Position numbers and translations under genes: made by a program. From assembly GCF_027595985.1 (NCBI RefSeq), contig NC_073306.1, positions 154,551,217 through 154,615,216 of the forward strand: a DNA stretch of 64,000 nucleotides, read 5' to 3'. The DNA is from Sorex araneus. Taxonomy: Eukaryota; Chordata; Mammalia; Eulipotyphla; Soricidae. This document shows, piece by piece, positions 1 to 11,076 of the stretch. The first letter of the stretch is position 1. Every line of letters begins with the position of its first letter. The notes beneath the pieces were generated by a model, which did no database searches, was not told where the DNA came from, and was given only the letters and a program-made list of their open reading frames with translations.

Positions 1-1361
1 TTTCTGTGTGGTAAGAACATTTAAATTAACTCTTAGTAATTTTAAATCTATTATGCATTATTATTATCTACTCACCATAATATAATACATTAGATTTCTA
101 GCTGCATTTACTTTAAAATGTAATTTTACAATATAGCATCTTCATTAATTATTAAAATTCAAAAATATACTCTAAGTGAGTAAAGAAATTGCTAGAATTT
201 TATGTAAACTGACCCCTAAATTGAATAAATGTCAGGAGAGGCAAGTGTTAATTCCAGCTTTGTTCAAATAAGGGTGCCAGGTTTAGCAAATAAAGAAAAT
301 ATATTAGTTAATTTGAATTTTATATGTCTACTGAAGAATGTTTTAGTACCATATATATACTCTATGCAAAAATAATAAAAAATATTTTAAAAATAAGTTC
401 ATTGTTGATCAGAAATAACATTTAGCCAGCATCCTGTACTATATTGGATAAATTACAGCTTATATCTCAGCTTTTTCTGACCCAAATAAAAATATTTAAC
501 AGATACACACTGTTTATCTCTGCATACTGGTTGGCATACTGTTCCACGGATAACTAGCAATTTCTATTAATCTTCTTTTAATTTCTATAATTCCATGCCA
601 ACTGTTGGGGGAAATGAGAATCATTTAAGCAACCAAGTCTTTGAGGAGAAATATGTACTTAACACATTTGCCCTGAGGAAGGAGCTCTTGGAAAATTTCT
701 CAACTGCAAAATTAGATCATTTTGGTTAAAAGAACTCTTCATTTCCAGGACAGTTTAAGACCAATCACCTGGAAAATAATGCTGACTTGATCAAGTCGTT
801 GTTTCTTGAGATTTAGGGCTTGAACAATAATAAAATTTCTACTAGATTGGGTGACCAGATGTCCTGACTTGCCCTGGAAAATTGATTTCTTCCTATTGTC
901 TTAATGTCTAAGTTGAGCATTTGTCTCGCTAACAAAAACTGAAAATGACAGAAAGTCATAATCCATCATGAATGAAAAGAGTCTTGAAAGGAAGGAAAAC
1001 CCACCCCCTGAGCACCACTAGGAAAGGAACACATGGGCAATTGTGTACCCCACTCCTTCCTGAGTCAATGCCTACCACCAGGAATAGTGTATGAAGGAGG
1101 AAGCATGTTTGAACACGCCTTCCCAACTGATATTTCATTATAATATTAAAAATCACCAAATAGTTTATAACTTAATATAGCAAGATAAGCATTTCTTCTA
1201 TAAAATAGAGTTTAAGTGAACGATTTTAAGACCACAATTCCAAGTAAGGTATATATTCTATAATATGCAAGATAGACTTAGGATAGAAAATATCCCCATC
1301 GTTTCATTTGTGTCATAAATTCTTCAGAGAAGTGTTCTGCCTAATTTTAAATAAGAGTGTT
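1..1361. other. Unique AT-rich DNA, no gene seen
   Basis: Low-complexity-poor, AT-rich sequence with short frames only. I recognise no interspersed repeat or coding potential here. The tract ends at the TSD of the first SINE. Confidence 0.6.
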
Positions 1362-1569
1362 GAAACTGAGAACAGGGGCTGGAGCGATAGCACAGCGGGT
1401 AGGGCGTTTGCCTTGCATGCGGCCAACCCGGGTTCTAATCCCAGCATCCCATATGGTCCCCTGAGCACCGCCAGGGGTAATTCCTGAGTGAAGAGCCAGG
1501 AGTAACCCCTGCACATTGCCGGGTGTGACCCAAAAACCAAAAAAAAAAAAAAAAAAAAAGAAACTGAGA
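1362..1569 (+). mobile_element. SOR-A SINE with 10-bp TSD
   Basis: Full-length tRNA-derived shrew SINE. The head starts at 1375 and carries a consensus pol III A box (TAGCACAGCGGG). The body runs through the CCCATATGGTCCCCTGAGCACC block to a run of about 20 A. The direct repeat GAAACTGAGA lies at 1362-1371 and 1560-1569. The poly(A) end marks the LINE-1-mobilised form. Confidence 0.93.
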
Positions 1570-2019
1570 CCAAAGAATTAGGTGACTTTTGATTTGTACC
1601 ATGAAAGTCTGCCTTCTCCAGAATAACTTATTTCAGAAAACAATGAGTGGTTTCATTTGATTAAACAAATATTTATGGTGCATTTACTGAATGTGTGACT
1701 AAAAATGAAGATTTGACATAAACATTGCACTTTAACAGAAATTTTATGGCATTTCATCATTTTTTCTAGTATTCCCTATAAGTACTTCATACCTCATTCT
1801 CTTTTCCCAAATTCTTATGTCTTTCCCATGCTATGCTATACAGCTAGTATTCTATGGAGAAATAGATGCTGATGTCACTAAATTTCCTCATTGTGCAGTT
1901 GCCAAACCTCTAGACCTGCTTGGAAATGAAATCATTTACTCCATCCCATTAATTAGCACCAAATGCAAAAACAATCCACTCAAAAATCTTGGTGGTATAA
2001 AACAACCGTTAATATTTTT

Positions 2020-2192
2020 GCTGTTTTTGGTTTAAGGACCACAGCTGGAAATGCTCGGGGCTGTCTCCTGGCTCTGCATTCAGAAATCACTCCTCACAGG
2101 TTTGGGGTAACTACTTGGGGCGTCCAGGATCTAACTCTGGTTGGCCATGTGCTAGGCAAGTGCCCTGCTTGCTATACTATCTCTCTGGCCCC
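2020..2192 (-). mobile_element. Old SOR-related SINE
   Basis: On the minus strand the order is head, GAGCAC-like core, GCCAGGAG..., T/A-rich end. It begins with the T-rich antisense tail (CTGTTTTTGG) and ends at the antisense head (TCTCTCTGGCCC). It is diverged, so it is an older insertion. Confidence 0.75.
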
Positions 2193-2442
2193 CATGCACT
2201 TATTTTGTAGTGAATGATTCTCTGACAAGAAAGGCTGGCCTCTCCTCGACTGGTATTCTGCTTTTGCTTCTGGGCTCCGTCAGATGACTGGAGTCAACTC
2301 ATCCCAGCCACTGGTGTCTGAAGCTTGAAGCTGAAGCTTGAAGCACTTGAAGCTGCTTGCTTCAAGTGCTTAGTGAGTACTGGTATGGCTAGTGACATAC
2401 TTTAAGTACGAAACATATGCCTTATTTTGAAGATTTTATATT

Positions 2443-2688
2443 TGACTGTCACTGTCATCCCATTGTTCATCGATTTGTTCGAGTGGGCACCAGTAACGTC
2501 TCCATTGTGAGATATGTTGTTACTGTGTTTGGCATCAGATATGCCACAGGCATGGGTAGCTTGCCAGGCTCTGCCGTGTGGGCAAGATACTCTCAGTAGT
2601 TTATTGGGCTCTCTGAAAGAGGTGGAGGAATCGAACCTAGGTCTGCTGCATGCAAGGCAAACACACTACCACTGTGCTATCGCTCCAC
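2443..2688 (-). mobile_element. SOR-R SINE (RTE-derived tail)
   Basis: Read on the minus strand: tRNA-like head (GGAGCGATAGCACAG), the AGAGCCTGGCAAGCTACC middle, then the AACGTTACTGGTGCCCAC-type tail and a short GACAGTGACAG end instead of poly(A). The tail matches the 3' end of the RTE copies at 6.2 and 26.9 kb. Confidence 0.88.
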
Positions 2689-2721
2689 ATAAAATATTTC
2701 AATATTTAAAAACATTGATTG

Positions 2722-2886
2722 GGAGGCAGGAACAATAGCACAGCCAATGGAGTACTTCCTTTCATGAGGCCAACCCTGTTTTGATCACGGGTGATCTGCA
2801 TGGTCTGTTGAGCACCCCCGGGCAGTAACTCCTGAGTGTCAGGTCAGGAGTACCCCTGAGTATTACTGGGTGTGGCCTCAAAACTA
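2722..2886 (+). mobile_element. Diverged SOR-A SINE
   Basis: The head AACAATAGCACAGCC and the core TGAGCACCCCCGGGCAGTAACTCC are recognisable, as is the TGGGTGTGGCC end. It runs into a TATA-rich stretch (2888-2935) in place of a clean A tail. Confidence 0.75.
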
Positions 2887-3044
2887 ATATACATATATGT
2901 ATATATATAATATTTTACACGTGGTATTTATTATATAATTATATAGAGACTAGAAACTAAATTATACATAGCAGGCACTGAAATGCCTTATTTTGTAATA
3001 CTGCCTTAGGGAAGAATGCAACAGAAATTAATTTTACTCATTTC

Positions 3045-3272
3045 TTTTGTGGGGGTCCCAAGCAGTGCTTTAGTGGCCAAAAAACAAGTGCTCCCTCAAT
3101 ATTTGTCTGGGTCTGAGGATGCAGTTTTACTTGGACTCTGAGGTGTGGTGTTGGGGGGACTAGACCTGCACCCAGAAATACCTGGAAGAGCAAGTGATGA
3201 AAGGAATTAAACCGAGGTCCAGGACATACTAGGAATGTGACCTAACTGCTCACTCTCACCTGGACCCCAAAT
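3045..3272 (-). mobile_element. Old SINE, SOR-like, antisense
   Basis: It begins TTTTGTGGGGGTCCCAAGCAGTGC and ends in a B-box-like GGAATTAAACCGAGG followed by an antisense head. Both resemble antisense SOR, but the middle (3080-3180) does not align by eye. It may be an old relative or a nested insertion. Confidence 0.45.
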
Positions 3273-3284
3273 ATTTTTAGCTTT

Positions 3285-3700
3285 AAAAATAGTATTGAAG
3301 TATATATAGCAAAATTTGCTATCAGTAATATAATATGTGTGTACTTCAATTGCATTACAAATATACACAATTTCAGCACAAAGAAGTAAATTCTTGCACT
3401 CAACAACAGCTCGCCACAATAGAATCTATCATTCTACATTCTGTATCCCTGAGTAATTTACATAGGCACCTGATGCAAAGGGAATTCTACAGTATTTGTC
3501 ATTTTGTTACTGGCTTATTTCATTTAGCCTGATGTTCTCCAGTTTCAACCATTTGTATCATGTGTCAGGTTTTCCTTTCCATTATAACATTATATCATAT
3601 GTACCATTATATCATAAGCATAGAGCATCCTCTATTGTCTACGTATCCAGTGATGAAAGCTGCTTTGCCTTCAACTTTTTTGTAGTGTAGTCACAAAGAC
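3285..3700 (-). mobile_element. LINE-1 3' end, antisense
   Basis: Contains the antisense L1 3' landmarks TATTGAAGTATA, CTGGCTTATTTCATTTAGC and CTCCAGTTTCAACCAT seen in many mammalian L1M/L1MA 3' ends. It is truncated on the ORF2 side near 3700. No open reading frame of interest survives. Confidence 0.7.
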
Positions 3701-4510
3701 CTTACTTAGAGGTCCAAACTGCCCAATTTTCCTTTATCTTCAAAAGACTGTATTCATTACCATGAGTCTTTTAAAACAGTGATACTAACAGTGATTCGCT
3801 CTCATTCTCAAGTGGTAGTTGTAACAGAATTGAACTCTTTGTAGCTTTGTAGATATTCCTCTTTGAAGTCTGTTTTCTAATGATTCTTCTGACAATTAAG
3901 CTGTAAGCGTAGTTAATCATCCTTCTTTTGCATATCATTTTCTCCTTTCCTTGTGACTGCTTTCATGTTTTTCCTATTAGTAGTATTGAACATTTAAATT
4001 CTATTACATGTAGATATATATTCACAGATATATTGAAATATGCTGAACACTTTGAGATAAATAACACTGTTAGGACTTATCAATGTGCATATTATAGGAG
4101 TCGCTCCATAAATATTTGTTAAATCTTTCAACAATTAATGAAACAACAATGGTGAGTAAAAACTATCACTGACATTATTATACTCTAAAGCAAAATATAG
4201 CATAAGAGAAATATTGTTTTGAAAATAAACTCCGTTTATATGATTATATAGGATTCTATATATGTACACACAATTTATTTTACAGAACTATTTTTAACCC
4301 TGATTTTATATACATTTGATAATCAGAAAAATAACATTTTTAAAATAATCACATATAATTAGGTATAGTTTATATCAGAGATCTAGTACATTTTAGATAT
4401 TCAAAAAGGGACTGATAGACCAGTTTCTGGTTTTCAAGGATTATAGTCGAGAAATCCACATCTGTCAAAGTCCATTTGTTTTACCTTTTTCTTCTTCCAG
4501 ATCGACATGT
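3701..4510. other. Unique AT-rich DNA
   Basis: No gene or recognisable repeat. It might contain further decayed LINE-1 sequence, but I cannot align it. Confidence 0.5.
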
Positions 4511-4880
4511 TTTGTTTCCTATAGATGTTTAATATTTATATAATATTATAGTTTATAATTTATAAACTTATATATAAATCTATAAAATATATTATAATTT
4601 ATTATGGTATTATAATTTATATTTATAATATAAATGTAACATAACAGTTTTATTATAGTTTATATTATATCTGCATTTATTGTATTTTATATTTAATTTT
4701 ATATTTTATTTATATTTATATAATATAATATATTATATCGTGTTTATATTATACTATATAGTGCCTATTAAATTTATATTTTGTGATTATATTTTATTTA
4801 TATTTTATATTATATTTATATTTTATATTTATTTGTATTTATATTATAATATAAATATAATATTTGTATTATAGTTTTGT
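4511..4880. repeat. AT-only low-complexity tract
   Basis: About 370 bp made almost entirely of A and T in irregular TATA/TTTAT/AAATAT words. The 64-residue frame inside it is a composition artefact rich in Y, I and F. Confidence 0.9.
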
Positions 4881-4939
4881 CCAGTCCAAACTATAAATAA
4901 AAAATCAGATGTGCCAAACATGTAATGCAATTTGGAGAC

Positions 4940-5186
4940 AATCGCTAGACTAGAGCTGTTACCGATTGGATTCCACAGGATGTCAAAAGAACGCCTGACA
5001 GCCCACCTACGAGAAGGCCAGACTTTTTCGTCAAGACTCTGAATGAATGGTTTGAGACTCTTCGTGTTCCTGGAGTGAGCAGACACCATTGGGCTACACT
5101 AACATGCGACAGGGATGATAGAGACATTACTCGTGCCCACTCAAGCGAATCAAAGATCAACGGGATGACAAGTGATACAAGTGAGA
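4940..5186 (+). mobile_element. RTE-clade LINE, 3'-terminal fragment
   Basis: This encodes the extreme C-terminus of the RTE reverse transcriptase. One frame reads VTDWIPQDVKRTP, matching the RTE motif also present at 6.2-6.5 kb (minus strand). Frame shifts and stops follow. The nucleotide order CACCATTGGGCTACACTA ... ACATTACTCGTGCCCACTC ... GACAAGTGATACAAGTGA is the same as the 3' end of the other two copies. The end is a short TGATACAAG repeat rather than poly(A), as in RTE elements. It is heavily 5'-truncated and inactive. Confidence 0.85.
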
Positions 5187-5189
5187 CTA

Positions 5190-6027
5190 CAGTCTATACT
5201 ATAGTCACAAAGGTATTGTTCCTGGAATGTTTGATTCTAATATTACTCACTTTACCCATAATTGTATGACTCCTTCTCAGTGTGAAGGGATTTTTGAAAT
5301 ATAATTATAACTTCCTCAGCTCTCGCCTGACGTTTGAGCTTCGGAGTAGAAAGTCTTGGTTAAGTAGTAGAATGGAATGACAGCTATGTGAACTGTGGTA
5401 TGTTTGGTACTGTTGGGTGCCTCATTGCTGTGAACACAGAAATGAAGAATTTACTTTCACTGCTGTATACGCAGGACTTGTCATCTCAGGTGCATAAAAA
5501 AATAAAAATAAATAAAAGCACAAGGGCAAATTTTATTTCCATAAACTTAAATTTCATTTGAGCTCTTCATCTGTAAATATGTGATTATTTGCCAGATATA
5601 ATATTCATGTCTAACAGATAATTTTTGTGGTGTCACTTTCTTCCAAACACTGTTTTGGCATCGGGATACTATAGAGACCCTGAGAAAAGTTCTTTTGTGC
5701 TCATGAAAATAATTTTATAATGAGTAGAAAGGTAACAATTAAATCAACACTTAAAAGAAATAAATATGTAATGAATGCACATATGCATCACTGTTCTAGA
5801 TGCTTGTAAGTTAAGAAAAACAAATTCTATGAACTGTAAAATGAAGTCAAAAGAGAATATTGATAATGAATAGTGGAGGGCATCGACAAAATACATGTAG
5901 ATCCAAGATTGGTGATGATGTGAAATTGAGATTTAAATGTGCATCAGGGGATAACCATGCAAAGTCTTGCGAAAGAAACAGTAAGAAGTTCAAATATACT
6001 GAGGAAAAAACTTGCTTAATCAAGAAC
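5190..6027. other. Unique DNA
   Basis: No gene. An A-rich stretch at 5497-5517 (AAAAAATAAAAATAAATAAA) has no recognisable element in front of it. Confidence 0.5.
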
Positions 6028-6229
6028 TGTAGCACTGTAGCACTGTTGGATTTGCTCGAGCAGGCACCAGTAATGTCTTCATTGTCAGACTTGTTGTTAC
6101 TGGTTTTGGCATATCGAATACGCCACAGGTAGCTTGCCAGGCTCTGCCGATTGGGCAGGATACTCTTGGTAGCTTGCCGGGCTCTCCGAGAGGAATGAAA
6201 GAATCGAACCCGGGTTTGCTGAGTGCAAG
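6028..6229 (-). mobile_element. SOR-R SINE lacking the first part of its head
   Basis: Minus-strand SINE with RTE-type tail. Its repeats are ACAGTGCTAC rather than GATACAGTG, a subfamily difference shared with the copy at 30.1 kb. On the minus strand it starts at CTTGCACTCAGC, so the A box is missing. Its truncated 5' end abuts the 3' end of the RTE copy at 6232. Confidence 0.85.
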
Positions 6230-6231
6230 AA

Positions 6232-7690
6232 TTAATATCACTTGTATCACTTGTAGTCTCGCTGATCTTTGATGTGCTTGAGAGGGTGCCAGTAACATCT
6301 CCATTTGTCCCTGTCGAGAGCTAGTGCAGCCCAATGATATCTGCTTGCTCCAGAAACAGGAAGAGCCCCAAATCGTTCATTCAGGGATTTGACAAATAAA
6401 TCTGACCATCTAGTTGGTGGGCAGCCACGAGGTCTTCTGATATCCCGTGGAATCCAGTCAGTAACAGCTCTAGTCCAGCGGTCATCTCTGAATCGCATTA
6501 CATGACCAGCCCATCTGACTTTTGATGCCTTGGCAAATGAGACAGCATCCCTGATTTTTGACCATCGACGGGGGTGTCAGAACTCGGGATTCCTTCTCTC
6601 ACTTGAGTGAGACATGATATTCCCAGCATAGCTCTTTTGATTCCTCTTTGGGATACCCTAATAGCATTCTCATCCTGTTTGTGTAGGGCCCAGGTCTCTG
6701 AGGCATATGTTAGTGCAGGAAGAACGGTGGAATCGAAAAGATGTGCCCGGAGTCAGAGGTTCTTCATTCTCTTAACCACTTTTCGACGCTCTTGAATGCA
6801 TTCCATGCTGCTCTCTTCCTCCTGCACAGTTATGGCACCAAGTCATTCCTCATGTTGTTTTCTCGACCCAGGTACACATAGCTGCTGCATTCAGAGATGT
6901 TCTTTCCATTGAGAGCAATTGGAGCTTCAGGGACCAGTTTGTTTTTCATGAACATTGTCTTGTTGAGATTCAGCTGCAATCTGACCTTTCCACACTCATG
7001 GTCGAAGTTGGCCAGCATTTGTGCCGCTTGGCTAATTTGGTGTTATGAGAAATATGTCATCAGTGAAGCGGAGGTATGGTGTAATTGCTGACCATCTATA
7101 TTCACTCCCATTCCTTCCCATTCCAATCGTCGCATGATGTTCTCAAGGGCAGCACTGAAGAGTTTTGGTAAAATGGTATCACCCTGCCACACCCTTCTCT
7201 TTACATCAATGATCACTTCCTTGTAGAATGGTGAGATCCTGGTGGTGAATCCACAATACAGCTAAAGGAGGATTCTGATATACTGCGTTTGAACACCCTG
7301 TTTGGCCAGGGTTTCGATGACCGCCTCAGTCTCAATAGAATCAAAGGCCTTCTTTAAGTAGATGAACGTTAGACAGAGCAGCATCTTGAACTCTCTTGAA
7401 ACTTCAATGAGTTTGGTCACTATGGATATGGTCTATCATGCTGAATCCCCTTCGGAACCCGGATTGCTCTCATGATTGTCCTTTGTCTAGTGTTCTGCCT
7501 ATTCTCTTCAGGATGACATGAGTGAACAACTTGTAGACGACAGACAGCAGGCAGATTGGGCGATAGTTGCCGATGTCGTGGATGTCTCCCTTCTTGTACA
7601 ACAGAATAGTCCTACTGGTTTTTCACTGACATGGAACCTTGCATTCAGACTGTGAACTTAGCAGAGTCAAATATCTTGAAGCTCCAGTGG
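6232..7690 (-). pseudogene. RTE-clade LINE (RTE1_Sar-like), 5'-truncated and degenerate
   Basis: This is the largest RTE copy. On the minus strand, across several frames, the order is: GNYRPICLLSVVYKLF (RT finger/palm start, ~7.53 kb); EQSGFRRGFS (~7.46 kb); KKAFDSIETEAV (~7.34 kb); WQGDTILPKLFSAALEN (RT block equivalent to RQGDTISPKLF, ~7.18 kb); NKTMFMKNKLVPEAP and SSYVYLG (thumb, ~6.9 kb); then VTDWIPRDIRRPRGCPPTRW and DRDKWRCYWHP at the C-terminus (~6.3-6.45 kb). The RT active-site region near 7.07 kb is frame-shifted. The endonuclease half is absent. This C-terminal arrangement is that of nematode and other invertebrate RTEs, and differs from BovB. Stops and shifts make it non-functional. 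The element ends with TACAAGTGATACAAGTGAT, without poly(A). Confidence 0.9.
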
Positions 7691-7894
7691 CCAACTAAAG
7701 AGAAATTGATTTCTGAATACACAAAAGGTAACAATCATGACAAGGCTTTTTTGACTTTATTTTTTCATGTGGGTAAAATATTTCACTTCCCCTAGAGTGG
7801 GTATACATATGAAAACACTGGTTGGGTGCCTTTTCTATCTCTTTGGCCTTTGCAACATTGTTCATTTGTGATGTAGAGGTTAAGAAAGTCATTT

Positions 7895-8255
7895 TAAAAT
7901 ATTTTGATTTTTTGGGGAAGGGATGTTTTTTCCTTTTGTGACAACTAAATGAAACTTTTGTGGAGTGCGGGGAGTCTGTTCTAAGTGAGATAATTCAGAA
8001 GTAGAATGAGTAGAATGACAAATAATAGATGATCTCACTTATGAGCAAAGCTTGGTGACATAAAAGCTAACAGAAACAAATCCAACATTCAAACCATCTA
8101 CAGAGTGAGTTCATCTGACAAGGGGAGGAGGCACCAATCAGCTCATTGTGTGGCTCAATAGATGTACTGGACCAAGTTTGGAACTTTGGTAATAGTTGTG
8201 ATGTGGAACATATATTTTGAAGAGGCATGAAATTGTACCCCAAAAGTCTGTGTAC
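7895..8255 (+). mobile_element. LINE-1 3'-UTR-like remnant
   Basis: Contains GAGATAATTCAGAAGTAGAATGAGTAGAATGAC and GATGATCTCACTTATGAG-type text. Such 'state then delta-screen' words follow L1 ORF2 in mammals (compare 33.4 kb and 23.7 kb). It ends in a TATG-rich microsatellite instead of poly(A). Assignment is by eye. Confidence 0.5.
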
Positions 8256-8362
8256 ATACATATATATGTATATATGTGTATATATGCATATATGTATGTA
8301 TATATGCACACATGCATGTATACATATATCCATATGCATACATATACATAAATGTATAGATG
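8256..8362. repeat. TATG/CATA microsatellite
   Basis: Imperfect alternating TATATG, CATA and GTATA words over about 105 bp. The apparent frames rich in Y, I, H and C are artefacts of it. Confidence 0.9.
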
Positions 8363-8721
8363 TAGTCATATAAATTAATGTTAACCTGATTTAAAAATAG
8401 TTATCTCTGTCAAATTATAAAATGTTTAATATAAAAGTTGCTGATGATATTTGGACACCAATCTGCAAATATTGTTCTTAATATCAGTCTGTCCTTCACA
8501 ATTTTAGTAACTCATATACCTAAGACAGTGCAAACATATTTTGTCACATTCTGCCCTTAGAATAAGTTTTATTTATTAAAAGAAACTTTCCTTGGGACTT
8601 TCACTCCATATGATCTTGATTTTTATGCAGGAGAAATATGTCATATTTCATAGATGTATAATACCACTAACATCTCTCAGCCTGACTCCTGTCTAAATTG
8701 AACTTATAAAATCCTCTTAAA

Positions 8722-8885
8722 AATTTGTTTTGGCTTTGGGCCACACTTTGCTGTGCTTAAGGCTTATTCCTGGCTCTGCGCTTCGTTCTCTCTGCTAAAG
8801 CACAAGGAACCATATATGGTGCTGGGAGCAAAACCGGATCCATTTCATGCAAGGCCTTACACGTAATAGTACATCTCCAACACCA
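8722..8885 (-). mobile_element. SOR-A SINE, diverged
   Basis: Antisense landmarks GGGCCACACTTTGCTGTGC, TTATTCCTGGCTCTGCGC and GGAACCATATATGGTGCTGG occur in the right order. It is 5' decayed at the head end (TCTCCAACACC). Confidence 0.8.
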
Positions 8886-9217
8886 AGTTCTTTAATTTTT
8901 TTCCTATATTCTATTTGGATGCTTCACAAAGATACCTTTTATCTGTTTTATCCCTTTCAAACTGGTATATTCTATAGTGCCCAGGTAGCTCATTTGAGAC
9001 CCATATTGTGAAAAGCAAAATATTTCTGTCAGGCATTAACCAGCTCTTATCATCATTATCTTCTTCCTGAAAAAAAATATTTCCTTCTGAAAAGCTAGAC
9101 ATAAATGGGATTCATGCTCTAGAACTTTATTTTAGAGAACTCGCATTAAATACTGGTTCTCTGTGTTCATGGGTGCACTTCTCAAGGATTTATGAATCTG
9201 TGTCTCCTTAGCATTAG

Positions 9218-9470
9218 CCGACATCTATTGGGCTGTCTCTTTGCACAATACACTATTGTAAGTGTTTCGTGTCCCAACTCAGTAAATGTTCATTCCTTTG
9301 AGGTAAATACCGTTTTCATTCTCATGTGACTAATGGATGATTTATAGAAAGTATATATACATTAATGAAGTGCCTGACCATCCCCCTACATAATCTGAAA
9401 CCACAAATGAAGATTAAATGCCTTGCCTAATCTCACAGAATCTTACTTTGTGGATGTCAAATGACTAATA
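9218..9470 (-). mobile_element. MIR, antisense (probable)
   Basis: Weak match to antisense MIR: ATTGGGCTGTC..., TAAGTGTTTCGTG..., a TCATTCTCATGTGACTAATGGAT block in the position of CATTTTACAGATGAG, then GCCTTGCCTAATCTCACAGAATC (MIR: ...TTGCCCAAGGTCACACAG). An ancient pan-mammalian SINE. Confidence 0.5.
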
Positions 9471-10706
9471 ATGGAGAATATTATGTCTTTCATTAGGAAC
9501 CTCGAGATGCAGAAAACTCTGTAAAACTATACAAAAGATAAAGCTATAGTAAATGATACAATGTACACCTAACTGGTTTCTGAATGTGTTGCCATAAAAA
9601 TCACCCCTTTCAGGCAATGCGTTATTTCTGGCACACTTCTGCAGCTGTACTCGCCCAAATCCACCAGGCACACAGGAGGACTCAGGAACTCAGACAGGAT
9701 AATTATAGGTAGACTTCCCTTCTCATTCCCTTACTCCGAAGTGCCCAGTAGCCATTCATCCAACTTGGGTAGTTTCTGGGAATTATCCCCTGTAATTCCC
9801 ACAAGGAAGCAGCCTACCCAGTCCCTTTTCTTAGCAGGCAGAAGGTTCCCCTTCATTTGCTGTCATGATTTAAGGATAGCATTGTCGAACTCCTAAATTT
9901 AATTTCAGACACATGTGCCTTGGATCAGAGATCCTGTTGGCCCCTGTCCAAAACATTTTTTTTTCACCTTTGAATTTTCTAACTTAATTATCCCAAACTC
10001 AGATAAATCCAGATCCAAATTATATGAAAAATCCTATCATTGGCCATGAGAATGGGCTAAAAATTTAAAACAATGGCAAAATGCGAGCCAGGGAAAAATA
10101 ATAAGGAGCACTATTCATTTTCCAAACATCCTTTTGCTAGGTGTATATTTTAAATATATTTCCCTCTCCTTCCCATCTTTGTCAGCTCCACTCTAAACAG
10201 GTCTCTGTAGTAAAACCTGGACTGAATTTATTGAAGGGTGACTCAATAACCAGCTTCATTATCCCACATGTGATTACATGGTGACCAACTCTTCTCCCTT
10301 TCTAATGAGGCACAAAAAGGATAAGAAGGACAGACACCGGAGCTGGAGGCAATTCAAATGATGGAAGGAGGGTCTCTGGACTAGCAAGCATGGTTAAGCA
10401 GAGGAGGAGATAGCTGAGCCGTTAATTCCCTCCCTGACAATATGTCTGGAATGGTTTGGTGAGCCTTAACATAAGGCAAGAGTTCACCTAGATGACTTTG
10501 ACAGAACTTTCTGTTTCCAAAATTCTGCTTTTCCTCCTCATTCTGTATTTAATTCTGTGTCCCTGGCAGTCTGTTTGATGAAACTTATGATTCACAGCTG
10601 ATGCTATGGTGACATTATACCATTATACAATTAGCTAAAGGAGTTATAGAATGTAAAGTCCATAGGCGCTTTAGTACTGGAAAAATTGAAGGAATCCAGC
10701 TCAGTT
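9471..10706. other. Unique DNA
   Basis: No gene or clear repeat in about 1.2 kb. Confidence 0.5.
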
Positions 10707-10708
10707 CA

Positions 10709-10721
10709 GTGGTGTGTGTGT

Positions 10722-10752
<31 letters not shown>

Positions 10753-10864
10753 CCTGCACTCTCGCACTTGCGTGCACGTGCGTGCGTGTGAGCATGTGTG
10801 CTTGTGGAAGTGTGTGTGAGTGTGTGTGTGTGTGTGGAGGGGTGTATGTATGTATGTGTGTGTG
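10709..10864. repeat. (TG)n compound microsatellite
   Basis: About 155 bp of TG dinucleotides, interrupted by a GC-richer patch (CTGCACTCTCGCACTTGCG at ~10754) and then resuming. Likely length-polymorphic. Confidence 0.95.
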
Positions 10865-11076
10865 ATATCTCAGGCAAATCACTAAATACTTCTTTTCTCT
10901 TGTTTTGTGGTGTTATTATGAATATTGGATTCAATGTCAGTAAAACACAAAATACAAATCAAGTATCCTACTTTTAATTAGCAGATTTTGAGGGGCTTTG
11001 TAATTTTTTTTAATCTCTTCTTTACTTTAGATCATAGCTATTGGAACTGAAAGTAAGTAAACGTTTCATGCTATTG

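Noticed and set aside
860..890. GGTGACCAGATGTCCTGAC resembling a known mammalian repeat phrase
   Set aside because: Only about 30 bp match; no extension on either side.
1313..1573. Antisense open frame through SOR-A, also seen at 14.7-15.2, 45.0, 58.3 and 61.1 kb with recurring words such as PLAVLRGPYGMLG and KANALPAVLS
   Set aside because: It is the complement of the tRNA-derived SINE and recurs only because the SINE does. No start or domain; it would appear in predicted shrew proteins as an artefact.
8256..8362. Regularly spaced repeats considered as a CRISPR array
   Set aside because: Simple microsatellite in a mammalian context; no spacers.
10701..10934. His/Thr-rich minus-strand frame
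   Set aside because: Translation of the TG microsatellite.
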